Positions 26,258-37,243 of a stretch of DNA of 64,000 nucleotides are shown piece after piece (positions within the stretch are counted from its first letter, which is position 1; the number at the start of each line of letters is the position of its first letter). Made by a program: the position numbers and the translations under genes. Location: positions 343,783 through 407,782 of the forward strand of contig WBMV01004769.1 in NCBI GenBank assembly GCA_013396655.1, given 5' to 3'. Below the pieces are notes generated by a model, which worked only from the letters and a program-made list of their open reading frames with translations, did not search any database and was not told the DNA's origin. This DNA comes from Campylorhamphus procurvoides. Lineage: Eukaryota > Chordata > Aves > Passeriformes > Dendrocolaptidae.

Positions 26258-26378
26258 ACTGGGAAAGGCAAGGAGGGAGAGGGCCAGAAAGGGCAGGGGA
26301 AGATATCTAAGGAGAGAAGGAAGAAAGAAGGTTGAAGACCAGAAAAGAAGATATAGTGGAAGGAAGAATAATTGAAAT
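26258..26378. repeat. Purine-rich tract, about 120 bp
   Basis: The plus strand is mostly A and G, with GGAGGGAGAGGG and GGAGAGAAGGAAGAAAGAAGG blocks and few pyrimidines. It is low-complexity sequence. The uneven strand composition explains nearby open frames on one strand. Confidence 0.7.
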
Positions 26379-28540
26379 TTGAGGACTCTCATTTCGCTCA
26401 TCTTTATGCATTTCTCTTTTGTTGGCTTATCATCAAGTAGACTTTCAGTGCATAGACCAGAACTTTGGCAAGGCTATTCATTCAGCATTCACAAAATGAA
26501 AATGGAGCACATTTTGAAGTCTGTTGCCCTTGGCAGTAAATTGTATTTTCATGACTCTTGAAATGTGGAAAGTTGGTCACCCTGCTGGTTTGCACACTGT
26601 CCATTGCCTGATGGAAGCCAGCTCACTAATCAGAACAGGAAATCTGGGGACAAAGAAGTAGAAATTAGTCAGATCTGAATTCTGCCCTGTTATATTAAAA
26701 CATATAGCTAAAGCCATGTACACATGCTGAAAACTCCAAGATATGTTTGTTGCATTACTGAAACACATTTAGCAGATTTGCCTCAACTTCTTTTTTCTAT
26801 TTTATGCTAATTTATAATAGGTATATTTCATTGTTATTGATTATTGTTAGTGTTCTTATACTCAAGATGCAAATATTAAAGTCTTTTCTGTTTTTCCTTC
26901 TTTTCCTCCTTAAAAGAACTAGATGATTTGTCTTTGTTTTTGTTCTCAGAGTTTGGAAAGCATCTAAATAAATCAATTTGTCTATCAGCCTTTACAGGTA
27001 CTTTAGCTGTTTAAACAGTGTAGTTCCAATCCTGAAAATTTGTATGCACAAAGATGGCCAAGAATAGGCCTTATCTCACTTAATCTAAGAGATAGGAATC
27101 TAATCTACACAATCATCTAGGCTACACTTCTGTTGTCAGTTGAGAGAGGCAGAAGTCTAAGATAGGAGGTATGAATCACCGCTCCGGAGGCGAGTATCTC
27201 TCTCCATTGACTGTAGCAGGAACCTAGGAAGGTTGGTTAGACTAGACATCTAACACTAAAATGCTCAAAACTAAGTGAGCTAAATCACATTTGAAGTGCA
27301 GGAAGAGTATGCTGAAATGAGTACAACTATTACTCTGGGAAAAAAAGTTGTACAAACATTAAAATAGTTGTATGATAAAGGCTTTATACTATCCAGTTTT
27401 TAATGACAAAGACTATTTTCCATGTGTTTAGAGGAATGCAGCTTTAATACCTGACTAGTACTTTTCTTGGTAAAATTAGAAAGGGATACAAATCAGAAAG
27501 CTCAAATGTAGGAAAAAAATTATTTAGAGTTGCATTGCAAAGTATTTTAAAAGGTAACTTTTGCTACTCTATCTGACCTATCATTCACTACTAGAGCTGG
27601 TCAATCTGCTTCTGAGAGGTAGTCTTCACAAAAATCAGTGAAAAAAAAGATTGAGTAGTAAAAACAGCAGTAGAGAGGTGTTTGGGAACATCAGACTTAA
27701 GAAGAACCTTTTATTCTCATTTTTCAGCAAAACTGGATGATGATACATCTGCTGCCTTGAAACTTCAGGAAGGAATAGCTCTGATGTTGTCGGACTTCCA
27801 GGATACTATTCAAATAGTGGTTATTGATGGGAAACTCTATTGACTATATTAAGAGGTAAAAAATTTCCTTGAGAATACATTGGTAAAATTATCAACAGAA
27901 GATAAAGATTTATTGGTCTGTTATGCCTGAAGATCATCCTGAGGTCTGGTTAACATGGATCCTGAAATGAATATTCAAAGATATATTTTTCTCTACACTA
28001 CCAAATCACAGAAAGTTGTTTATTCTCCTCTGTGGAAAAAAAAAATTGCTTTAATTTTGCAGAGACGGAAGGAAGCAAATGCCACCCACCTTGAGGCCTC
28101 TGATTTCAAGGGACTTCCCTTCCCATTGCATGTGTTTGTGGGGAGCAGAGGCTTTGTGTGTCCACAGCTATAAGCAACTCGCCAAACCCACTGGGTGGCT
28201 ACTGCCACCCCACCGACAAAGCTGAGGGAGGGGATGACTGCCGTGTTGTGGTTCTGAGTCAAACTGGAATCTGTCCCCGTGCACAGCCCAGAAACTCAGA
28301 AACTTCAGTGCCAGATGCAGAGCTGTTAGGAAATCCACCCCTGTAACCCCGGGACAGGGTGCACAGCTGGAGCACAGATGCAGACAGAGCCTCCCTGGAG
28401 TGGCTGTGGGACATGTGGTATCAGCAAATCCCTGTGACATGGCACACCCCAAAAGGCTCCAATATGGCCCATGTTCACAGCAGGTAAGGAATGCGTAGGG
28501 AAACATGTACCATTCAGCCAAGGGATCTCCACATGCCACT

Positions 28541-28690
28541 CAGCTGTCAGCTTTGTTCCGACTGCCTGGAATCAGGTGGATTTCGCTCGGCGCTGCAGGG
28601 AGACAGACTTTACCACTTTGTGACTCACTCTTGATCGGGGGGAGTGGGAACAGCAATCATTTATGACTCACTATATTGTATAAGGCTATG
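28541..28690. promoter_or_regulatory. Possible regulatory element: CpG cluster with two AP-1 words
   Basis: Five CpG dinucleotides fall within 28559-28637, in a window where CpG is rare. Two perfect AP-1 words TGACTCA lie at 28621-28627 and 28664-28670, 43 bp apart. The preceding 28060-28540 is also GC-richer than its surroundings. This is the pattern of a small enhancer, but motif words of 7 bp occur by chance and nothing here shows activity. A 123-codon open frame (28539-28168, minus) starts next to it but has no recognisable domain. Confidence 0.3.
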
Positions 28691-31600
28691 GAAAATCATT
28701 TGCCTGCATACTGTACAAATACATATTGGAAGTCTATTAAATATGTTGAAGTAATTGGAACACAATTAAAATGTTCTGAAGCAAAAGAGAGAAAGGTTAC
28801 CCATTACCAGTCTTTCTTTTCACAAAGATAACCTATTAGCAGAAATTTGCAGTATTTTCCTTTTGAAGTAGTCAAGGCTTTAAAATTCTGTCTAGAAATA
28901 GAACTGTGTGAATAATTTGGGATGGGGGTTATATTCAAAAAAAACCAGCAAAGGTTTTGTCTTCCTGACAGTGTTTTTTTCTTCCTTTTTTGAGCAACTA
29001 TTCCTAGCATAAGGAAAATGGAAGTTCTTTTGAAAGAGTAGGAGCAAATATATTTTGAAACTTTCCTTCTAAAAGCAAAGTTATGCTAAAGCCTAATGCT
29101 CAAACCAGTGTTTGAATAAAACAGACTGCAAAGGATATGTTACACAAGAGGGAAAGAAACCATAGCCTGAAGGTTGGGGTGCTGGTCTACAAAGTTCTTT
29201 GCTAGAATTTAAATAAGGGCCTTAGGAAAAAAAACTCTAAAGCCCAAATCTTAAAAAAAATCTGAGGTCCCTGAATCCTGTAGGAGAATTTAGAATCTGA
29301 ACTTAGGTGACTTGCGTGGGGCAACTGATGGCAATACCAAGGAGAGAGCTGTTGAACAATGCACTTTCCTTCAGGTTAAAGCCATAAGCAGCAATACCAT
29401 TTATAGTATTTGTAGCTGGAAAGGAAGAAAATCCTGACAGAAATTGCCGGTTTTGAGACAATTAGTTCCCTGACACATTGCACCATGGGATCAGACAAAC
29501 CCTGTGAGAGCACCATGGGTGGTGGGAGTATGAAAGCATGAATCAATGCTCTCTCCGTGGTTCTATCTGAAATCACGGACAGGCCAATTGACAGGGAGCA
29601 ACTACTTGTTATCACCAAAAACTAAAGCTAAATTAAAACAAGTGCAGGCAATAGTTAGCTGATTGCTAGGCAATGGCTATCACAGCAAAAACAAGCTAAA
29701 ATGAGCTCAGGCCAAGACAAGCCCAGACACGTTTTTAATCCCAGCATTGTCAGGTCAGCAGAAAGCCCCTGACCTTTTACTTGTAGTGGCAAGAAATCAC
29801 ATGTACTGGTCTACAAAATAAGTACTAGGAAACAGGAAGAGGAGGATGATCTTTCCCCACCATCAAAAGCAGGTCTATGTAGAACAGCTTAAACATGTGT
29901 GGTGTAGCTGAGGCACTCTGTATCCTGAGGTTGGGCACCAAAAAATTTCCCTTTAAAATAATCCTTGTTAAAATAGAGAAATGACTGTGTTCTAACAGAA
30001 AACAGGCTCATTTCCAAATATCTGACATTTGGTCAGAGCTTTGCAAAGAGGTTGGTATCCTGCTCTCCTGCTCATTGTCTTCCTCTACAAAACATGCCAC
30101 CTCTGCGCACATTGCTGTCCCCCTTGTCACATGGACCCTTAACATACCAAAGAAGCCACTCTCTCTCCTCAACAAAAGCATCCTACCCCTGTGGAAGAGT
30201 CCATCCCTTAGTGAGATCTCTTTGGGGCATTTCTGATGTAATATTGTGCGAGCTACCTGGGACCTTGTTGACATTCCAGTGTTGTCCAGCATAGTCCATT
30301 CACTCAAACCCATCTAGTGCTGACTTACTCCTACTCTCAGCCAGTGAGAGGTGTCCCTCTGTCAACTAAGTGGCAAGTAAGGCAGAGCTTAAAAGACACA
30401 ATGAGTTTCAAAACTATGATACAACTTCTCCACACTTTCCATTTGTCTGGGCTTCCTTTTTATCTCTTAGGCAAAGGTACAAGTGATATCCTGGCAAAGC
30501 TGACAACAGGACCTTAAATTTTGGAATATTGTCAGGATCTTATTCTGTTAATGTGTGGAAACAAATCTAGTGTAAACCAGAAGTTTTTAAAAAAGCCTTA
30601 TAATACCACAGGCTTATACCTCAGTAAAGCACCCAAAGCAATACTGAGACAGATAAAATATCAGCATTTTACAGGAGACAGAAAATCTTTCCGAATATCT
30701 CAAATGTAAAATGGTACTTGCGTACTACCTGAGCAGGGGAAATAAAGGAGAATTAATAGTCTTAGTCTTACAGAAAAACATCCTGAAATGGGTAATATAA
30801 CCAGCTAAAGCCACTACATTAAATTAATAACTGGATTAAATTTAAAAGATCAATCGCAGAATGCTGCTTTAGAATGCAAAGAACATAGTAAAAACATTAT
30901 CCACTTTTCCAGTGTTTTCTAGTGGTTTTAAAGATTTCAGCAGACAAATAAACTAGATGTTATTGTCAAAATCACTATGATTACTAAAGAACAGGTCTAT
31001 AGGAGACCAAAGAGCAGTACAGTAATAACAAAATTGCATCAAATAAAATAATAAGGAATGGAAAATGGTGATTGCAAACTCTGTGGATTTCAGGCAAAAT
31101 GACAATATTGATTTGTGGCCCAGAGGTCAGAGTAATAAAATATAGGAAAAATATACTCATTTTCCTTGATTTGAGACAAACAGTCCAGTCCCAAAGGAGT
31201 TTTTTATTGTGAAGAGGACAGGTTATTTTAATAATTTTTCTCTGCACCTAGGGCAGTTGCATAGAAATTATTTCTGTATACATAAAAACACATAAAGGCT
31301 TTGCAGGGAAAAAGAGGAGCAAAAATGTCCAGTGCTGGATTTTTCATAACAAGATAATGAAATGTATAATACGATGGGTGGGCAAGGAACAACCCTCAAT
31401 TTTAGGGGGGAAGACAAAGGTTAACCACCACATTCACTAACTCCTCATTCCATTAACAGAATAATTTCACAGGATTATATGAAGGCATTTTAGCTGACCC
31501 ACATGCATGTAAAAGGGCTAAAGAACAGAGACCTTTCATCTGTTAAGATTCTGGAGAAAGCTGAAAACTAGATTTATTTTCTTCAAACTCATTTAATGTG

Positions 31601-32091
31601 TTATACACTGTAGACAGGGCACAAAATAATTTTTCAATTAAAGAGATTAAAAATGTAGCTGGTTGTTTTTCAAAGAGATGAACAAAGACCTCTTTGTTCT
31701 ATTATCAGTGTTCATATCTGTTCTGGTAAAGGATGTGTCATTGCTCTCTGTACCAAAGTTTTACTGCATATTGTAATGTTCATTGAGGAAAATAATTAAA
31801 AGGAAAGCTCAGGATGTGGTTAAACCCTAATGGTGTTACTCTGGGATCTGTATGCGTAAATCATGTGCAGTGTTACGGACTGAACCCCAGAGACCAAATT
31901 AATATTCTGTTACATCCCTTGTTACTTCTGGAGACTTTGGCAAATTCTTGCTGATTTTGTGCAAGTATTGTCTTAATATTCAAATTCATTAAGCATTTGA
32001 AGATGCCCTGGGTTTAGTAAAACTTGTTTGTACTCAAAATTTTTGAAATTCAGGTCACTACATCACTATATATAAAGAACCTCAGTAGGCT
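28691..32091. other. 3.4 kb of unique DNA, no gene recognised
   Basis: No exon or clear mobile element. At 29290-29330 the words TTTAGAATCTG and AACTTAGGTGACTTG recall old amniote repeats of the 'gaacttaggtgcct' type, too weakly for a call. Open frames at 30.0-30.3 kb run on both strands and look random. Confidence 0.55.
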
Positions 32092-32178
32092 GGCCTGATT
32101 TTTGGAAGTGCCAAGCTGCCACCATTTTTACTAAAGTCAGTGAAAATTATAAGTGCTCAGTAATTGGAAATTCAGCAG
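32092..32178. repeat. Old palindromic amniote repeat of the 'ggcctgattttcagaagtgc' type
   Basis: It starts with GGCCTGATTTTTGGAAGTGC. It then shows ACTAAAGTCAGTGAAAATTA in the middle, AAGTGCTCAG, and a decayed end GGAAATTCAGC. In turtles and crocodilians a common short palindromic element has this same order: 'ggcctgattttcagaagtgctgagcac', a 'cattgaagtcagtggg' centre, then the inverse of the start. The 5' arm matches well, the 3' arm less so. This is probably an ancient MITE-like repeat; family name not known to me. Confidence 0.55.
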
Positions 32179-32322
32179 TCCTTCGTTCAGTTTTTTAGCT
32201 GTATCTGGGAGGTTTTGGCTACCTAAAAATAAAAATCTTAAACTGAGACTTGGTCTTGTAACTTTGTAATGGAACAGAAATTTGGGTAATTGTATTAAAA
32301 GAAGAAAACAGCAGTTGTGTCA

Positions 32323-32348
32323 TTGAGATTGAGATTGAGATTGAGATA
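32323..32348. repeat. Hexanucleotide repeat (TTGAGA)n, about 4 units
   Basis: Four consecutive TTGAGA/GAGATT units with no mismatch, ending at GAGATAG. It is a short microsatellite. Confidence 0.9.
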
Positions 32349-32957
32349 GAAAAGCAAGTTCATCCTCAGTTTCTTGGATTCATTTAGTGTCTTTAATATT
32401 TAGAAAATATCTCAACTTTCAGGATTTTTCCTGAGGTTTCATTTGTAATGTAGTTAAAAATAATGCATACTCTTCTATGGGTATTTCAAACATTGGTGAG
32501 ATCTGGTGTCATATTTAAATACCTGTCAGAATAAAAAAATTGTAGTTGGGATGAGGATACAGGGTGAAAATATTATTTGGGAAACACTCTTATTTTCACT
32601 GGAGTCAATGACAGAATTCCTGCTGACTTCTAAAGGCAGCAAAACCAAGTCAGCACAAAAAAAGCATAAAGAAGCATCCCAATCCTGCCGAGACTTCATT
32701 ACATAATTTTAAAAATAGAAAGGATAAATCCAGACATCTAAATGACATATACATGTGTTATGCACCATTAATAAGTGATGAGAAATAAATAAATGAAACC
32801 GAACATGCCCACTGCACCACTGCTCTTCACAGGATGTGAGTCGGAGAAACCTAAAAATAGAAGAGATGATTTTATGAGCAAGTGCCATGAAGGACTAATG
32901 GTTCAGCAGGGGAAGACGTAAACAGAGAACCAATGCAGTCCCAGTGGGGGTGTACAA

Positions 32958-32996
32958 ATGTTATGCACACAGAGCTTCTCTCTGTGTGCATAACAT
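32958..32996. repeat. Perfect 17-bp inverted repeat with 5-nt loop
   Basis: The arm ATGTTATGCACACAGAG (32958-32974) is followed by the loop CTTCT (32975-32979) and then CTCTGTGTGCATAACAT (32980-32996), the exact reverse complement. A perfect 17-bp stem is striking in otherwise unstructured DNA. At 39 nt the hairpin is too short for a standard microRNA precursor. There is no T run or gene beside it to suggest a terminator. A template-switch replication error is the simplest origin. Confidence 0.95.
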
Positions 32997-33000
32997 GAAG

Positions 33001-36000
33001 AGACTCAGGTAAGGCACAAACAGCACAGACCTAAAACATGGCAGTAAATGCTCTCCCACAGTGAATTATAAGTGATTTTTTTCTTCAAGTTTGATTTTTC
33101 TCTTGTCCCTGAGAAGTTGCTGGCTACTGGCTATTTAAATGTATATGTCAGTTTGCTTCCTATTTTTTGTGTCCTGCATGTCTGCTGAATAATTTATGCC
33201 ATAAAACACAAGTTAAACAAGTAAGATTCTTTTGTGCTTCGTTCAGGAAGCAGTGATGTTAGTGGTCACCAACTTGGGAAGGAAAGATGGTCCCAGGAAC
33301 TGTTTGAGCCAAACACTTTGAAGATCACGATCAGATCCTTAACTTAATTACATGATAATAAAGGCCAGTTGTTGACTTCATCCATTTGAAGAATGATATA
33401 TTCATTCTGTTTCTAATTGGCAGCTGCTGTAGGAGCCCATGGCTCGCTGCAATGATGTCAGTACAACAGCTCTAACCAAGAGCAAACAAAACATCAAGAA
33501 ATATACAAGCACAGAGCACAGCTGTTTCCTCTTAGCTGATGACTTGCCTACAAAAATAAATCCCACTTGTTTCAATATCCTGACACAATAATAAAGCACA
33601 AGTGATATGAAGCACCTTGCTCATTTCCAGTGCAGACACAAGAGCCTTCCAACGGCCCCCCCTGTATCTGGCTGGTAGGTGCCAAAAACAGACATGGGGA
33701 TGAGCATGTGGCAGCTGTGGTTCTTTGTTACGTGTTGTATGTGTAGATTCTGTTCTTTACAGGCACAAATGCCACAAAACGTAAATGAGATCATTCTGAA
33801 GAGCGTTATCTGTTGTGACCATGTCCTCAGTTTCTTTTGGACCTCCACATCTCAGGGTATGGAGCGTCCCATATCTAAATCCTGTGAAGAACCCCAACTG
33901 CTGGAAGCTGTTAAAGGCAGAATGTGCAATCCAGAGTCTTCTCTTCACAGTAGAATCCAAAATAGTTAAACATAGAAGGGTAGAAGTTATTGCTTAGTAA
34001 TGATGCTTAACAACACTGGTTTCATTGCAGATCTTATGTGTACTTGGATTCTTCCTCTGAAGAAATATCTCCTCAAATCCAGTCAATTGTGTGCCCTCAG
34101 AAGGTCTTTTCATTCACTCACCTAATTTTCAAGGTGTTATGTAGAATAAACATGGATCTGGTATCAGAATTTCATTTGAGAAGTAAAAATTGGGAAAAGT
34201 GTTTGAGTGTCTATTGCAAAGGCCAGTGTGAGAATCAAAGCAGAAGCCTAAGCAGAGTCAAGGGCTATGGGAATGAGGTAAACCTCAACTTCAAGAAGGG
34301 TATAATGAAGAAGAGTAATACCTGAATTTATAAAGGAAAGGTTAAAAAGCACATGATGGGCAGGTGATTTGAAGTCTATATTCTCATGAAAAGCTGAAAA
34401 AAACCAGAGTGCTGTCTTCTCCACATGCAGAAACTCACATCAAAGCTAACCAGAAAATATAACCAGAACTAGAGTCCAGCAGATAAGAGAAAGATGGGGT
34501 TGTGAGAACACGGACCCTACTTGTTCCAGGCTACACCATCAAAGGTAAGAAGGTTCCCAGCAGAGGTTGTGGTTATCCCTTATGCCTCCAGAAACCATGG
34601 ATTGTACAGGAGATGCCAAAAGAGTCTCATACACAAGAACTTCAGTGAAAAACCCAGAATCCAAAGACTAGAACCTCAAACTAAAACTCGCGGTTTAAAA
34701 TTAAGATCAAAATTTTAGTTTTAGGAAATGTAACAGTAGAAATCTTAAGTCATAAACCAACAAAATGGTATGCACCTACCCTGGTGCATACTGAGAAACC
34801 CAAACCCTAAATTCTGCACGTGATAACCTCACACCAGAAAATGCTGGAGACTGAAATAACAAAACACATGACTGAGAACATATCCAGCACAGAAGCTTGA
34901 CAGGCACATTCACAGTATCCTGCAGCTGAATAAAGTTTATTGATTAAACTGGCTTTACAGAGACCAAGACTATCCTGACTATGAAGCTCAGCAGGTCATT
35001 CCACCAGTGGACTGTACTGTATCATGTGGATTTACTGCCACCGACTTAACCCTTTCCAGTGATTTCTGCACCACACCTCATTTTGCAGTGTTGATATGTT
35101 CTTAGAATGCATAAAGCTGCAGAGGTCTGTTTGGAGTTGAGGCAGGTATTACAGATTTGTACCAGCTGAGATTTGGACTATGGTATCACTACATTCCTTT
35201 CCTGCATGCAGCATAATACTGCCAGGCTGCAAACAGCTGTTGGAATTGACATATGGCAGCTAAGAGCAACCAGATTTCTTCTAATGAAACAAAGCCTTGT
35301 CACATGCAATAGACAGTGACTTGAGATTCCACCTTGTCTCCTCCGGAAAAACAGGTAACCTTCATACAAGGAAGCTGGGTTATATCAGAAAGATTAATTT
35401 TAAACCTATAATACTCTACTGGTAATTGATGCATTGTCATATCAAACAAAGTACCAGTATCTGCAAAAATGAACCTACTTGTTGCTTCTATAATTAGAAA
35501 AAACCACTAATAAGGAGTGTATTTATGGAAATGTGAGTAGGAGCCATCATGCTCTCCCATGCCATGCAAATGTTGCAGCCAATCTTCCTTTCTACACAAA
35601 ACTACTAGGTAATGATATCTCACGTGTGTGAGGAGACCTAAGCCCAAAGTTCACTTTCAAGTCAGAATATTTGTGAAGTCTGAAATAGGTAAAATAGCTG
35701 AACCTCTGCTCATTACTATTGCTATTAGTCTTGTGCTTTACAAGCTGTTTTTTTAGTGGTAAAAGCTTTTCAGCTGGTGCAGCTGAAATGCTCAAGCTTC
35801 TCAGCATCAGGACAACTTAGTTCATGAGAAAAATTTCTTTGCTCAGGCTAAAAAGCAAGAGAGTCTGCATTAAATAGTCTAAGAGTGAAATAGTTGCACC
35901 CTCAATACTTCTTCATGATTTCCACATTGAAAGCCTCTTTTCCATGGAAAAGCAGCTGGGTGAGAAGATCTCTGTTTATTCTTAACTTGTAATGACCCCC

Positions 36001-37189
36001 ACTTTACTGAATTTCTATATTGATCTGATCCAAAGCCCATAAAGACAACAGAAAACTTAAGGTGGAAAATGTATTTAATAATAAATGGCAGCAAAGCTTT
36101 TGCAGCAGGAAAGCTGTTTGTTCAGCTGAATGGTTCCAGAAATCAGAACACGGACTATTTACTTGGCCAGCTGAAACTTCCACCTTCATCACAGCACCAT
36201 AGTTAAATCTTGCAAACAATTAAGAATGTATTAGAAGTTTCAGTGAAAGACAATGATGGTTAAATACCATCAGTGAGGGATTCAGAAGACAGACTGGGAA
36301 AGAAGGAAGAGCTGTAAATCAAAAGCAACAGTTGGCATTTTCTGGTTTTAGAGCCTTTCAAAATATGCAGGATCCTTCAGACAAGGAGCCTATAACCATA
36401 CTCATCTGAGTGGTAACTGATGCTAACAAGTTGTAAAGTGGGAAGCTGAAGGTCAACAAGGTCAGACAGTCACCCTTTTTAATAAAGCTGCACTTAATGG
36501 CTATGACTTTCTTGGCAGTCCTCAAAAACACTTCTTAACAGCTCTCTTCTTTGGGTATCAGCATAAAGCAGAGGAGTCGTTTGATAGATCAGGCCTAAGA
36601 AGGTAATTCAGATGAAGGCAGAGTCTGGCAGTAAAGACAGCAGCTAAACTGAGAATGTCAGGCTGGCTCTACTGGCAGAGCATGATGCACAGCATCTATT
36701 CACTCATTATTGTGATGATCTGCAAAGTATTTCATTTGAACACACGACATATGAAAGTAAGTAGTCCTGGAGGCACCAAATTTCCCTAGAAGCAGGGATG
36801 ATGATGTGCCTTAACAAGTAGCTTTGCTTTAAAATCTCTACTGAATCACAAGGTAAGCAACAAAATAATCTAGAGGAGCAGAATCTGCAATCACAAGATA
36901 GCTTGCAATTAGCACAAGAAGTTTTCCTTGAATTAATTGCAGCATTCTAGCAGACCTACTGTTGCAAGAGATGTCAACAAGAGATGCTGTTACATACTGT
37001 CTTTCCAAATTACAGGAATTACCCTAGCACGTGGAGTAAGATTTGGTTAGGAAAACAAGCTGAGGAATTAGTTCGGGTTATGTAAACTCTGGGAAAGCAA
37101 CAACAAGAACTTTTTGACTTGGTTTTAATCTCTAATAAGAATTCTCAAGAATTGTAGTGGGAGAATCACTCTGATAACTGGCCATTTTT
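33001..37189. other. 4.2 kb of unique DNA, no gene recognised
   Basis: No exon, RNA gene or mobile element recognised. Open frames at 33.6-34.3 kb on both strands (up to 96 codons) overlap each other and contain no known motif. Confidence 0.55.
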
Positions 37190-37243
37190 GATAGATATAT
37201 ATATACACATATATATATACACATACATACACACATATATATA
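37190..37243. repeat. Compound TA / TACACA microsatellite
   Basis: Runs of ATATAT alternate with ACACAT and ACATACATACACAC over about 54 bp. This is alternating purine-pyrimidine sequence throughout. Confidence 0.92.

Larger units (their letters stand above)
23460..28540. other. 5.1 kb of unique DNA, no gene recognised
   Basis: AT-rich sequence with no exon or young mobile element recognised. Small features inside are listed separately. Three CpGs lie within about 15 bp near 27181-27195 (CACCGCTCCGGAGGCGAG), which is unusual for the area but too short to interpret. Confidence 0.55.

Noticed and set aside
27050..27260. Stretch with TAATCTAAGAGATAGG and CTCCATTGACTGTAGCAGG words recalling old amniote repeats
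   Set aside because: The words are too scattered and the order does not follow any family I know well enough to call.
28168..28539. 123-codon minus-strand open frame next to the CpG/AP-1 cluster
   Set aside because: Cys/Pro/Leu-rich sequence with no family resemblance. Other frames are open over the same GC-richer stretch, so composition explains it.
33815..34325. Cluster of overlapping plus-strand frames near 34 kb
   Set aside because: Short frames in different registers without conserved residues, and opposite-strand frames are open over the same bases.
36795..36850. ATGATGA followed about 40 bases later by CTGA, like the C and D boxes of a snoRNA
   Set aside because: There is no terminal stem bringing the ends together and no internal C'/D' pair. 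These short words are common by chance.
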